Below, piece after piece: positions 39,105-51,400 of a stretch of DNA of 64,000 bases. The translations under genes and the position numbers were made by a program. The notes beneath the pieces were generated by a model. The model ran no database searches. It was not told the DNA's origin and saw only the letters and a program-made list of their open reading frames with translations. This DNA is from Chamaea fasciata (lineage: Eukaryota > Chordata > Aves > Passeriformes > Sylviidae). Positions within the stretch are counted from its first letter, which is position 1. Each line of letters begins with the position of its first letter. The stretch is taken from assembly GCA_029207755.1 (NCBI GenBank), contig JARCOQ010000004.1, forward strand, positions 40,046,305 through 40,110,304, given 5' to 3'.

Positions 39105-39207
39105 CCCTGAACTGCATCACAGCTGTCAAGAGCCAAGATGATGGATGTGATACTGAACATGACGGCACTCAGGGCTGTGGAGTGAAATCTGAATTCATCA
39201 AGTTTAG
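39105..39207 (+). other. Possible 103-bp exon, gene unknown
   Basis: GGTTCTTCTTGCTACAG ends at 39104 and resembles a splice acceptor; TTTAG followed by GTTAGA at 39207-39213 is a modest donor. One frame, entered after two bases, is open from 39107 through the donor to a TAA shortly beyond. The deduced peptide has mixed, protein-like composition with three cysteines and many Asp and Gly residues. I recognise no family. Short open stretches beside splice-like motifs are frequent by chance. Confidence 0.15.
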
Positions 39208-39728
39208 GTTAGAATAAGCACATGTGCTTTTAGCACAGTTTGCCCTCGTGCTGTGCTATTTGTCCTTATCTGGAGCCTCGAAGCTCATTCATCTCTTCAC
39301 AGCCATGCTGTAGCTATGCCTTGTACATATGCAGTAGTATATGCTGTATGCTGTAATTCACACTAAAGGAAAAGCAGCGGAGACCGATTATCTTCCCTGT
39401 CCAAGCACTACAGCTTCTAAACTCATAAACAAGAGACAAGTCCTCAGAAAATCTCTGGGAACTCTCAAGTATGTTCTCAAGAATTAAACAGCAGTCAAAG
39501 CCCTGTTGGCCCTGATTTTTATAATAGTTTAGAAAACTTTGAGGCAGTTACTAGAAGAACAAAATAAAACTGAGACTCATTTTTTAAGTCTGAAAGGAGA
39601 GGATTACTTGTACAACTGCCTTCCAGAATACTTGCACCATGGTTGTGTGTCTGAGGTTGCAACCCCAAAAATTTGCTATTTAAATTTGCAAAAGTGTCTC
39701 TCCAGATAAAGAAGCATAGGCAGCTCTT

Positions 39729-40444
39729 CTAGAACATACAGAAATCCCCTATACCATGAGGAAGAACATCGTTAATCAGAATCCTCAAGGGATAATCAAG
39801 AACAGGCTTGTTGATCATCTCTTTCAAGGATTTGTCACTGCTCAGAATAAGCCGCAAATGATACAAGAACTTTACTAAATAAACCTTGGCAGCATTCTTT
39901 TCTAGTCCCAGCTTCCCTGAGATGATTCGACCAGACAACCAGTAAAGTTGACCGATGGCCTTTCCTGGTTACCCAAACTTGATATTTCATTCACAGACTG
40001 TATTCATGATTATACTGCCAGGCAAAGGAAGAGATCAGGAATGCCTGGTAAAACAGGACCGAGTGCTCTGTAAGATTTCTATACCCAAACTGATAAATGA
40101 AATTTCTGCTTCTGTGTTTGTTGGTAAGACCAGAAAACAGTATCAACTTTCTGCTTCTACTGCAAGCCTTAATTTCGTCACTCCATAATTAACAATTTTA
40201 GTATTTCTTCTAAATTCAGATTCCAACATGAACTACTACCAACTACATATTTACAGTGTCAAATGGTTTTGAATCCATTCACAACAGATGGAAGTACAAA
40301 CCCTGGTAGCTTAAAAGCTGTTCCAAAAGCAGTTGTTCTTTTCCATAGTGCATCCTTATATATTACTTGGTCAATCTGGTTGTAGCAAACTTGAGAAAGC
40401 TTGGATTTTGAGGTATCGTAACAAGCGTTTGTGATAAATTGCAT
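39729..40444 (-). pseudogene. Two protein-like tracts, possible gene relic
   Basis: On the minus strand, 39729 to about 39990 is open for some 85 codons. The product has balanced composition and looks like a soluble helical protein (Leu, Lys, Ile, Asp; codons such as CTG, AAG and GAG). A second open tract, 40259-40444, lies upstream on the same strand in another frame. Stops separate the two, so a single gene would need frameshifts or splicing. I recognise no family. Open tracts of this length are individually expected by chance; the call rests on composition and common strand only. Confidence 0.2.
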
Positions 40445-42806
40445 TTGGCACTATTTGAATACGTTGATATAAAGGGGGCTACATTGATATAGGGTTACAT
40501 TTCACTTCCAGACTTTGAATGGATAAGTGCTCTTTCTGGAAATTTATTTTGAATTATGTAATTATATTCTGAGTAACACCTCCTCTCTCTTCCCTTGGAA
40601 AAACTATGACTACAGTTCCTCTGTAATATTTAATTTGCTGTCTTTAATTTCTACTTGTTTTGGTTAGCCAATGAATATCTGCAATTCCATACTTCTACCT
40701 ACTATAAATGCAGTTTATATTTAATTTCCCATTTTGTAGTGCAGATGTGCAATATGCAGTGATATACTAGCCATTACACCATAAACTTCAACAGAGGAAA
40801 TATTTATTGGTTTATTAAAATTATATGTTTGCTCTCAATAGCAAATTAAGTTTGGATTTTTCCAATTAGAAATCTGATCTATCTGAAGATTTAGAAAAGA
40901 GAGAGTTTCAGGTTATACGAGAATTTGACGGGACAATACAAAACCCATTATAAGTTTTAAAATATACACCCCTTATCTTTCCAAAAACCATTTAATAGTA
41001 TCAAAATAAAAATTGGTATTTGCATCAGAAATCGTACCATTTAGCCTGTACAATTGCCTTCACAGGGTTACATTCCATGATTCATGAAACCACCCAATTA
41101 ATTTGGTATACATATCAATTTTCTGCCCAAGAAGATGTTCCACTCTGAAGGATATATAAAGCATACCTGCATCCGAATGATAAACCCGTTATGATTTCAA
41201 GCATTCATGCTTACGTGCAAACACCATGAAAGAGATAATACCTGTTTCTTAGGAAACTAATAATTTCTTTTCTGATGCTCTTGTACTACAGTGGGAGTAA
41301 AGCTCAACTTGCTTTGTCATCCATTTTAGCATTTTACTGGGGTTTGTATTCACAAAATCATCACATATATAGTACTCTGGATACAGAACTCTAGATAATA
41401 TTATGCATTTTTGGCTTTCTGAAAGCTGAGGAATTTGGACTCCAGCCCCGCTGTGTGAAAAGATCCAGTACCACAGCTAGCAGAGAAACATCTGTGACTT
41501 TATGCTGCTGGCTTTAATTGTAATTGGTTATAATCTTGGATAGGTAAGTATTACAAAAGATTTCTCTTTTCTGTTCAGATAATACTTAAAAGTGGTGCTA
41601 TTTCTAATTCTTGAATTTTTCATTGGTGTTTATGAAATAGTTCTGAAGGCACCTGGTGATACCACCTTATGGCATCACAAGTCCCTAAGGCAGAGCAAAC
41701 ATGACTGCTAACATTTTTTTGTTTGTTTTCTTCTCATTATTAGCTTCTGCTAATGAAGATGAAGTAATATAAGGTTTTGGCAGGATCATTAATTCATAAT
41801 ATTTACCATTAGCCTATGCATGCTAAACTACTTTGAAAAACATTAGCTTCCATTTAGACTAGATGTTGTGGTTGAGTAATTAAAAATAGTAGGACTTGTT
41901 TTTGTTAGAAGAAACCAAAATCAGGTTTTCCATTCATATTTAAAGAAAATTAATTTAGAACAAGGTTCACATTAACAGACTGCTCTGTAACTAATGATTT
42001 TAAAAGAACTATAACTAGTAAATATATTCTCAAAAATCTCTTGTTCAAAAATACATCACTATTAAACATTGTTTGTGCAAGTCCAAGAAAATGAATATAT
42101 GATTCTTTTAAAATAAAATATATTTAACCAGCATGATAAGAAGTGTTCTAAAATACTTGTCCAAGCCTGTAATAAAACATAGTAACAAGTCATCTGTTGA
42201 TTCACTTCAAATATATTTTTAGGACTGGAAATAACATCTATTTTTTGTTAACTTAAAAGATAGGCAGTGAAGTGGTAGGTTAACCTGCTCAACATGATAA
42301 ATTTAAAGGAAGGTCAGGAGACCAATATTAACTCTGCTTAAGAATAGATAGCACTAGTACACTGGAATACTACAGTTGTAAGCCTTGGCATATGGAAATT
42401 ATATGAATTGAGAGTCATAAGACTTCTGTTACCCTCCTTAAATCTAGTGACTATTTTTATGTCAGTTAAGTAAATCATTATGCTCTAAATTTACTAGAAG
42501 CAATCAGAAGAACTATTTATTAATTAAAAAAGATAAAAAACTTTGTGTCCAAAATGAGTTTTCAGCTGATGAAAACATACTTAAACATAATGTAGAAAAT
42601 TGTTTCACTTGATCTTTTGACACTATATTTTTACAGCCTTTCCTTTCAACAGTTTTACCCATGGGCCAGGAGATTCTTATACACTTTGCTATTTTTCACA
42701 GTATATGTAAGGACTATACATGACCTTCCCAGTAATTTTTGAAGTCAGAAGGAGGAGGTGTTAGAATGAACTCCCTTAGTAACAATTTTAGGACATAACA
42801 AGAAAA
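40445..42806. other. AT-rich DNA, no recognised gene
   Basis: No gene, transposon or structured repeat was recognised in this 2.4-kb stretch. Confidence 0.6.
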
Positions 42807-43161
42807 GGGAGGGAGGGAGGGAAGAAGGGAGGGAGGGAGGGAGGGAGGGAGGGAGGGAGGGAGGGAGGGAGGGAGGGAGGGAGGGAGGAAGGAAGGAAGG
42901 AAGGAAGGAAGGAAGGAAGGAAGGAAGGAAGGAAGGAAGGAAGGAAGGAAGGAAGGAAGGAAGGAAGGAAGGAAGGAAGGAAGGAAGGAAGGAAGGAAGG
43001 AAGGAAGGAAGGAAGGAAGGAAGGAAGGAAGGAAGGAAGGAAGGAAGGAAGGAAGGAAGGAAGGAAGGAAGGAAGGAAGGAAGGAAGGAAGGAAGGAAGG
43101 AAGGAAGGAAGGAAGGAAGGAAGGAAGGAAGGAAGGAAGGAAGGAAGGAAGGAAGGAAGGA
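42807..43161. repeat. Compound (GGGA)n-(GGAA)n microsatellite
   Basis: GGGA units run from 42807 to about 42888, with one small interruption near 42821-42827. GGAA units follow without visible interruption from about 42889 to 43161, roughly 68 copies. The purine strand is plus. The 159-codon minus ORF (42714-43193), made of repeating Phe-Leu-Pro-Ser, is a translation of this repeat and not a gene. The uninterrupted array implies high length mutability, and assembly length may be unreliable. Confidence 0.97.
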
Positions 43162-45420
43162 TTTTTGATAAATCTACAATTCATTTTAAGCAATTAGGAA
43201 TGTTCTGAAGTTGCCTATCTGAAGTTGGCACAGAACCATGTTAGACATTGCCCAGTGTAAGTAAGTCTGTGTTAGCCCTTGGACAACAGGATTTCTGGCC
43301 CAGACAAAAAAAAAGGTGTTTGGAGGGGGTAATGATCTCATCCTTTCTAAACACAGCTCCACCAGCTAATTCATTCTCAAGGAGCAGTCTTGCATCCTGC
43401 ATTCTTGTGAGGAGGACACAGCGCCACAGCACCAGTCATGAGGTGTAGTGGTTTGAAAGCAAAACAAATGAGAGGCTCCAAGTCAGAGACACAATTTAAT
43501 AGGAAGAAAGGAAAGAAGGTAAAATAAAATAGATGCAATAATAAAAAAGACTACTGACACAGTCAGAATACAACCTGAGCAGAGTGATGGAAGCAGTCCA
43601 GATGAGGTGGTCTTCCTGAAGCAGTGATCCTGTAGTAAGGTCTGGTAGCTCTGGTCCTCTGGGAATCCAGTGGGTAAAGGCCCCCTGTACTGTCCCAAAC
43701 CCTATATTGTATCCAGGTGAGAATGCTTGGTTCCTCCCTCCGGGCGGAGTATCTCACAATAGGATGATGAGTCATGCAGGGGGTCCTTGATGGCCCATTA
43801 AACAAAGATAGCTCCTGGAGGGAGTTATCTATGAGTCATGGGCAAGGCATTTGATGGGCCATTAACAGAGGCTAATGGCCCAGAGGGAGGGGGTCTGGGA
43901 AAACACTGCCCCACCTGGATTCAACAGTTCATGAAGATGGTGATAGAATACTTTGTGCACATCCTATACTACAACCCAGGACATGAGGACTGATGAGCCT
44001 GGAGGGAATACAGGTTAGTACTGCTTAATTTTTCAAGAGCTTTATAAGACTGTGCGTAATCCATCAGGGCATAATTCCTCAAAGCTGTCATCACAGTTTG
44101 CATGAGTGACCAGTCTTTGGGATTACTTTGGTTACCTCCAGCAAACATGTACCTCTGGGAGCAATGCCCCAGACCACCACAGAGGATATTGACACAGAGT
44201 GCCCACTGAAGCTGCAATAGCTGCACTGGACGTGATGCTGTTTCCCTTGGTCCAGGCCCAAACAGCTCTTGAATGGGTGTTGGTTACAAGTTAAGCGTGC
44301 AACAACCTGAATATATGGAAACCAGGAATGAGCAGAAGACCTTTCAGCTGACATTTCACCACAGCAAGTGGTAGCAACCCACTGACAGGGACCTTACTGT
44401 TGTGTCCAGACAGGCCAGGCAAGGGGTCTCTCAATTGCTTTGTATTGCGATCAGGATGAACTTCATAAAAATAGGGTTAAAATGTACAAGTGCCTTCTGC
44501 CTCCCACTTCAGGGGAGATGAGATACATTTTCCTTTCCTTTCACTCCTGAGGATATGACCACAAGCTGCACAGGAATCTCTTTCCAAAGAAAGCTCAAGG
44601 GCCTCAAGGACCACTTTGAACAGAGGGAGAAGTACTCTAATATCCCTTATAATAAAACGGCTGTCCTTGGCTTAATTAAAGATCACTTTGGCCAACTGGA
44701 TGGAACAGCCTTGCATAAACCTGTAAACCCAACTGCTCAAGCTGCTTAGAAGAGAATGTGATTATTAAGGACTATGACCAAGCATAGTGAAGGCCATGTG
44801 CCAGCACAGCACACATCTCTCCACAGTGATGGGTTGCAGGATCTATGTTTGTAGACTGGTTACACCATACAGCAGGTGAGAAACAGCATGTTCTGTTGCA
44901 GAAGGGCAGGCCAGAGGTCATTCCACCAGATACACAAAAAATTTGCTTGCAATTGAGTGTGGCTGGCCAAGGCGTCTTCCCAGCTCAGATTTTCCAGCAT
45001 TATTGCACGGATATTCTGTGTTGGGTTACAGCTGTAAAGGCCAAGCTCTCCCAAATATTCCCCACAGAACTCTTTCTGGCACTCTGGGTGGTAACCATAG
45101 CAGGGAGATATGGGGATTCATGAAATTCACCCCAAAAAGCACCATGGACTTTCCATTACAGACAATTTCTAAGGAATTATATCTGAGAGCAGAACTTGTT
45201 TATATCTGCCTCTTCCAGGGCTGTAGAAACAAACCACCACAGTACAGCCTTGTCCAGCCTGTACTGCCTAGCTCATTGTGGCCATAGCCTAGCTCCCCTG
45301 AGCTCTCAGGTCCTTGAAGAGGCACTCTGATGGCCCTGTTCAGTAGGAGACCTTTCTCTCCATCCCTCTGCCTCAGAGACTGAGAATGAACTCCCTCAAG
45401 ACCCGTCCTTTACTGCTACT
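43162..45420 (-). pseudogene. Possible old retroviral internal sequence split by an LTR
   Basis: This 2.3-kb stretch is richer in GC than its surroundings and holds clustered ORFs on both strands, the longest 114 codons (44943-45287, plus). On the minus strand a frame at 44226 down to the LTR and the ORF at 43241-43432 fall in the same phase once the LTR and one target-duplication copy are discounted, with one stop at the junction. That fits insertion of the LTR into an older coding-like element. I could not find retroviral hallmark motifs (protease, RT or integrase), so the assignment to a retrovirus is inference from context. Confidence 0.25.
43444..43983 (-). mobile_element. Solo LTR, same family as 13238-13981, perfect duplication
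   Basis: The element starts TGTAGTGGTTTGAAAGC and ends CTACAACCCAGGACA, 540 bp in all. TGAGG flanks it exactly (43439-43443 and 43984-43988). Shared blocks with the LTR at 13238-13981 include CAGTCAGAATACAACCTGA, the CTCCCT...GCGGAGTATCTCACAAT region and TGATGGCCCATTAA. On the minus strand a TATA-like element (complement of CCTATATTG, 43701-43709) precedes ATTAAA (complement of 43495-43500), giving minus orientation. The intact duplication shows a completed insertion followed by LTR-LTR recombination. The flanking GC-rich DNA is therefore not its own internal region. Confidence 0.9.
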
Positions 45421-47451
45421 AAATCCAGTGAATTTTAACCCCTGTCATGAAAATGTCTTAGAGGTATTGCTGAAAGGAACTAATGATGATTATTAACCCT
45501 TTGAGGATAAGACTGTTACTGAGTAACACTAACTCTGAGCATGAACTCTGAGCATAAATCAGCATTAACTCTGAGAGGTAAGATGTAAAATAAGCAGCTA
45601 GCTCTAATTTAATGTCTCATAGTGCCTCCTCAAGAGTTTATGCTACAACAGAAACAATATGGCTAAAATCTTAGTTTTCTACTAAGCAGCAGGTCAGTGA
45701 GTGCATGATCGGGACAGGAGCATGAAGAAAGTTAATTTACAAAGGATGATATGGTAACATAGAAGCCTATATACATTCCTAAAATTCTTTTCATTCTCAA
45801 CATAGTGTATAGAATATCTGTCTAATTTAAGGTAAATTGAATGTCCTCGGCTAGGAAAGGCAAAGTACTCAGGGAGAAAAATACTGTTCGGAAGGAGGGC
45901 ACATGAAGCTTCCAGCCTTCAGATACCAAGGAACAGAGTAGAGGCCAGGTTTTAGATTTCTTTTCCTATAGTCAAAGCAAGAGAAATGTGTGTGTGAAGA
46001 GATGACATTCTTATTTTATGGGAATTATACAGCATTAAAGTTGCATGCACTTAACAGATAGGTGGACAATAAAGCTAAATGAGATCACTATGTCCATCGT
46101 TTTTGGCCTCCTCTCCTACATAACAGGACTCTGCTGAATTAATGCCTCTTTGAACCAGAAGAAGCTTTTAGTATAGCTGCAAATATCCATTTCTGTTTTC
46201 CACTGATAGAAAATTTGCTACTGCTATGAGAAAGTGCCCTTCAGAGCCACTGTTGAAAGTGTACTTTTCGTTTGGAGCTGATGTTCCCTAGATTTAGCTT
46301 TTAGCTGGTGAATGCCATTTTCTTCTTGTCCACTTTATTGAAAAGACTTTATTCTGAAGCTCCTCTTTCCCGTATTGATATTCCAGATTATGAACAAGCC
46401 ATTTCCTCTAAGCTTTCACTTTCAGCTCAAGGATTCTTCTATCATAAGCTATGCTGTCCAATCTACTATTTATTTTCATCCCTCAGAAACAATTAAATTT
46501 TTTTTCTACATATTTTGTTTTTTTTCCAATTAGAACATCAAGGAATTCTCTAGAATTCTAGAAATTCATGGTTTATGTTGAAACACATACCAAAGGCAAA
46601 ATATATAATGCTATTATTACTCAATTACTACAGTCTTTCTGCAGTCTCAAATTGTCAGTCTTCTGTGCCACCCATTATGAACTCAAGATCAGTAGTTTAT
46701 TTGCCACATTTCCAAGTGTTTTTTTACAGAATCCCAAACAAAAATCTTTTAAGCAATATCTACATATATCTACAGTAATATTTATGTGTCATTATCCTTG
46801 ACCATCTACATATAATCTCCCCTCAGATGACTTCACACTTGCTCACACATAAACACAGCCTATTTGGAATTTAAAAAGACAATTCAGACCATTATATATA
46901 AGGTACTCTTTACTTATTCTCCAATACACTTTTTTTCTCAAAGCTGGAATAATGATAGTATTTTTTTCCACATTGCTGATGAAACCCTAAGATAATGTTA
47001 GGTCCAGGAGAAAATTATTTTACAGATAATTCTAACAGTATTGCTGACTTTAAAAACCAAGTCAATAAAAACCAACAAAAGAAGTATCAAAATTGCTTGA
47101 AAGACACAAATTCCAAATCAATTGTTCCTTGCTCTTAATTATGCATACAATTATTTATTATTGTGTCCCACCAGAGTAATTCTATTAGTTTGCCTAGATC
47201 AACAAGGCAGTGATTATCCAGGTCATCCCATTTACCTTTCTTTAGTTATTGAAATATTAGCCTTCCTCCAATCTCTTAGAATTCTAAGTGTTCTGCAAGA
47301 GTTTTTAAAAATGAAAATTAGCAGTCTAGGGACCTACCTGGCCAGTATCAAGGATACAGATTTTTAAGGGCATACTGCTTTAAAACGCTGATCTTTAGTA
47401 ATTATTTTTAATGACATTCTGAGCCAGATTTAAAATAATGTTCTCTCATTT
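45421..47451. other. AT-rich DNA, no recognised gene
   Basis: The start holds imperfect direct repeats of AACTCTGAGCAT (about 45530-45575). A 12-bp palindrome, CTAGAATTCTAG, lies at 46550-46561. Otherwise only chance ORFs were seen. Confidence 0.5.
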
Positions 47452-48420
47452 TGTATTGGACTTGGAAAAATTTTGGTAGTGGTAAGGGAGTTGGGGTTGT
47501 GACTGAAGAGGGGCTGCAGGGTTGGCTTCTGAGAGAACCAGAAGCTTCCCCTGTGCCTGACAGAGCCAACATCATCTGGACCTGCCACTGTCCAAGGCAG
47601 TCAGAAGTGGTGGCAGCACTTCTGGGGGGACAGATTCAGGAACAAGAAAAAAAACCTATCCAACAGCAACTGCAGTGAGAGAAGAGAGAGAGAAGGTGTG
47701 AGAGTTACAGCCCTGCACACACCAAGGCCAGAGAGGAAGGAGGAGGAGGTGCTCGGGGGCCAGAGCTGAGATTCTCCTGCATCCCCTGGTGTAGACCATA
47801 ATGAGGCAGCTGTGCCCCTGCAGCCCTTGGAGGCCCGTGGGGGAGCAGAGATCCACCTGCAGCCCCTGGAGAAGCCCTGCAGGAACAAGTTTTACCTGAA
47901 GGAAGCTGTGATGCCATTGGAAGACCAAAATGTAGCGGATTCCTGGCAGGACTTGTGACCCCACAGGGGACCCATGATGTTCCTGAAGGACTGCACCCTG
48001 GAAGGGACCCATACTCGAGTGGTTCCTGACGAACTTGGGAAAGTCTCACATTGGAGGAGTTCATACACCTGGGAACACATGCTGGAGCAGGAAAAAAGTG
48101 TGGGGAATCCTTCCTCCTCCTCCACAGAAATATGTGATGTAGTGACCACAACCCCCATTTTCTATCACTCTAAAATTACTCCTGGGAAGAAGAGAAGGAC
48201 TGGAGAAAAATGTTTTAAGATTTGGGTTTCTTTCATATTATTCTATTCTGTTTTGACTGGAAATAATTTAACCCAGTCTGTTCTGCCCATGATGATAATT
48301 GGTGAGTAGTATCTGTCTTGTCTTATGTCTTTCATTTTTTGTCCCCTGCCCAGCTGAAGAGGGGAGGGTTAGAGCAGCTTTGGTGGGCACATGATACTCG
48401 TCTAGGATCAAGTCCCCACA
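47452..48420 (+). mobile_element. Long ERVL-type LTR
   Basis: The blocks CATCCCCTGGTGTAGACC, GAGGCAGCTGTGCCCCTGCA, GAGCAGAGATCCACCTGCAG, GGCAGGACTTGTGACCCCAC and GCAGCTTTGGTGGGCAC occur in the order I remember for a very common avian ERVL LTR. TGTATTGG at the start and CCCCACA at the end give TG...CA termini, about 969 bp. The 3' part (TTTTAAGATTTGGGTTTC) precedes a degraded polyadenylation region, so orientation is plus. Flanks are CATTT and AACCT, so no target duplication survives. The minus ORFs of 118 and 148 codons (47656-48012, 47705-48151) and plus ORF 47974-48309 are inside it and spurious. Confidence 0.88.
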
Positions 48421-51400
48421 AACCTTATTCTGGTATGAGAATGCGTCATCTGATTTTTGCCAAACTATTTGTTGAGAATGGTATCGATGACAAAAAGAAA
48501 CCCCAAAAACAAACAAAAAACCCCAACCTAACCAGCTTGGATCTAGAATAAAGGGAAGAACAGCTGGGAATAAAAGAATTCTCTAAAATCCAGGAACCTG
48601 ATTCAGTCTGTCTCTTCTTTCTAACAGTTTTATTACAGTGGACTATTGCAAAAGGGAATGAATCTTTGTGGATGTAAATGTGCACACAGGCATAAAACAG
48701 GAGGAGTTAGAAAACAACATGCTGATTTTTTAGGCGTGGTGAAAGTGACCATTATCTTAATAAACTAACATAATAGAAGAGTTTTACTAGTGCAGTTACA
48801 ACTTTATTGTGTTGTGAAATAAAAATATGCTAGTCCTCCTTTTATTTTTAGTTAAGAGGAGACATAGGTGTAGAAAAGAAATCTGGCCAGTCTGAAATAA
48901 ACTCATGCATATTAAATAGGAAAACACTACTAATGTTTATACTACTGCTGTTTCTCAAGTAGAATGCAAAAGATATGCTTAACTGAAGAAAGACTTATCA
49001 GAAGAGTACATGAGAAAGTCTGTGGATTTCTGTGGGAATTTGAGAGGGAAAATAAATTTTTTGCATTCCACACTAAAGAGTTTTGTGACATGGTGCCTAG
49101 TATTTAAGTACAGTGTCCATGTCCAGATTCCTTTGTAGCTTTGGTTGAAAGAAAACAATTTCCTACAGGAATAGACATTACTACACAAGAATATCAGCCT
49201 TGATATGGGTAGGTTTTGTGATTTACTCTGTGTTATTGCCCAGCAACAGGGCTTGGAACTCAGTAAATTTGAGCCCTTAGAAGATATGAACATCCTGTGG
49301 AAAAACTGTTAGTTAGATAAGTAAACTATCCCCTCCTTTCCCAAAACTTGACAGTGTGTGTTCAATAAGGATGATAAAAGGATAATATTACCCTGCCTCT
49401 CTCGGAACATGAATGAAAATTCAGTCAGGTTTTAAATCTTATAAGATTTACTAGAACTGTGAGTTATTCATACTTGAAACCATAGCACAAATACAGTTTC
49501 CAACACCACAATTTCAAAAGGATTTGGTTTATTGTGTAGATGAGAGTCCATTACACTTGAAAACAGATATATTCCTGGAATTTCTAAACCTTGCTTATTC
49601 TTTAACTCTATCAAAAGGATGACATTTGAAAGAACTTTGGAAACTCTTGGGAAAGATAAGTGAATTTGAACACAGGAATCAATAAAAGTTTTAATAAAAG
49701 TCACTGTTAATACATGCATATGGAACACCAAAAGGAATAGAGAAATATAACTCTCCCTTTATTTGCTCTTCATTTCCCTCAAAACTCTGCACTTATGAAA
49801 TATTGAAAATAAAAGAAGTGTGAGGCTTCTGAAGAACCTGAAATTTAGGAAAGAGGGAATTTTGGAAGCAAGTGTGGGTTATTTTCTACAAACAGCAGCC
49901 TAAGGACTAATGAAAAAAAGGCAAGACACACGGGAAAAAAAAGGCTGTTCTCCAAAGAAATTTTTTTTGCCAACAGATGCAGCTGAAAACATTCAAAACA
50001 AAGTCAAATATTTAACTAATGTTTATATCCTTGGAAAGGTTGTCTTAGTATATCTAATTATTTTGTTCAATATTGCAGAATAATTTGGGATCCGATTTGT
50101 CAGTGCTCGTACATGTGAGAAGTGTAACTTCATACCAAAAAACAAGTGACATCGAAAGGACTGCATGCAATTTGCAAGTTGCTAAACATAAGAAAAGATT
50201 TAGAAATTGGTCCATGAGTGGCTCTGGCTCATACTCATCAATATATAAAATATGAAATTCAGGTAAACATATTTTAAACAAAACACAGCTTTTTTCCATC
50301 AAGGAGTCAGTGGCAAAGTACATTGTCAAATAGTTTTCTGTTGCGAAACTTTTTTTTTCCTGGTTATGGCTATCCACCTCAACAGATTTCAGTCTGGATG
50401 ATTTGAGTTCATTATGCTTTCTACTACGCAGCCTTAGAGCCTCACTGAATTAGTACAGTATAGGTATGTCACCCTACTTCAACTTGGCTAGACTTTATTT
50501 CTTATGATATATTCCAGCAAGTTCATCCACAGAGGAATGCTCCTGTGGATGAAGTACATGTCCCTGGGAGTTGAGAAGTCAAATTTTTAAAGTATGAGAG
50601 AGCTGTGTTTCTTTTCTTGTAAGCCATTATACTGGCTTAGGTGGATACAAAATACATCTGAACCATTTCAGAATGAAAAATACTTCCGTTGCTTAACTGA
50701 CCTTTCCTGAAAAATATTTGTTCTCTGGAATGTTTTGTAACTTAGATTTTCTTTGCTAGAGAAAGTAAAACATCTGAATATCAGCTGTCTCACAGAGATA
50801 AAAACTCTTTTTCAGTTTGACTAGGTAGAGTATACTTAACCGAAGAAAAAATGAAATTTATTAAGTGTTGTGTTTGATCACTGAAGAATTTTCTTTTGGG
50901 ATAATTGTAATGTTCTTGTTTCCCCATTGTGTGCCACTGAGTGTTGGAAGCTTCTTTTAGCAAGCGTGCTAAAGCATAGCTTTAGTTATTATTATTTGTC
51001 TGAAGCAGTAACTATTGCACCTATTGAAAACAATAGTTCGTTTCTCCATTTTGAAATACCAACTTCTTGCTAGCATTACTAAGCAAATCAGAATAGAAAC
51101 TAGAATAAAAGAAAGTAGACACAAAATTTGAATGTAACTTATCTGCTGAATTTACATGCTTTTGTGTTTTACACACTGAATTTCCAGTGTGTAAAAAAAA
51201 AAATAAAAAATTAAATGGTGAGAAGTTAAGTGAAATGGTGTCAACACTCATGGTGGTCTATGCCATACAAAAGAAACCTTGCACTGCTATGTTGTTCAAT
51301 AAAGAAGTTGGTGATAATCAGTACCATCTTTACGTTCAGACCTGGAAAAAAGAGATATGTGCTCCCACCCCATTCAGTACTAAGCAAACCAATCCTTGCC

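Noticed and set aside
42714..43193. 159-codon minus ORF of repeating Phe-Leu-Pro-Ser
   Set aside because: It is the direct translation of the GGAA/GGGA microsatellite, which has no stop in any frame on that strand.
43984..45420. Internal region of a provirus attached to the LTR at 43444-43983
   Set aside because: The LTR is bounded on both sides by the same TGAGG duplication, so it is a completed solo LTR and the flanking DNA predates it.
47656..48309. Several ORFs of 111 to 148 codons on both strands
   Set aside because: All fall inside the GC-rich ERVL-type LTR, where stops are rare by composition.
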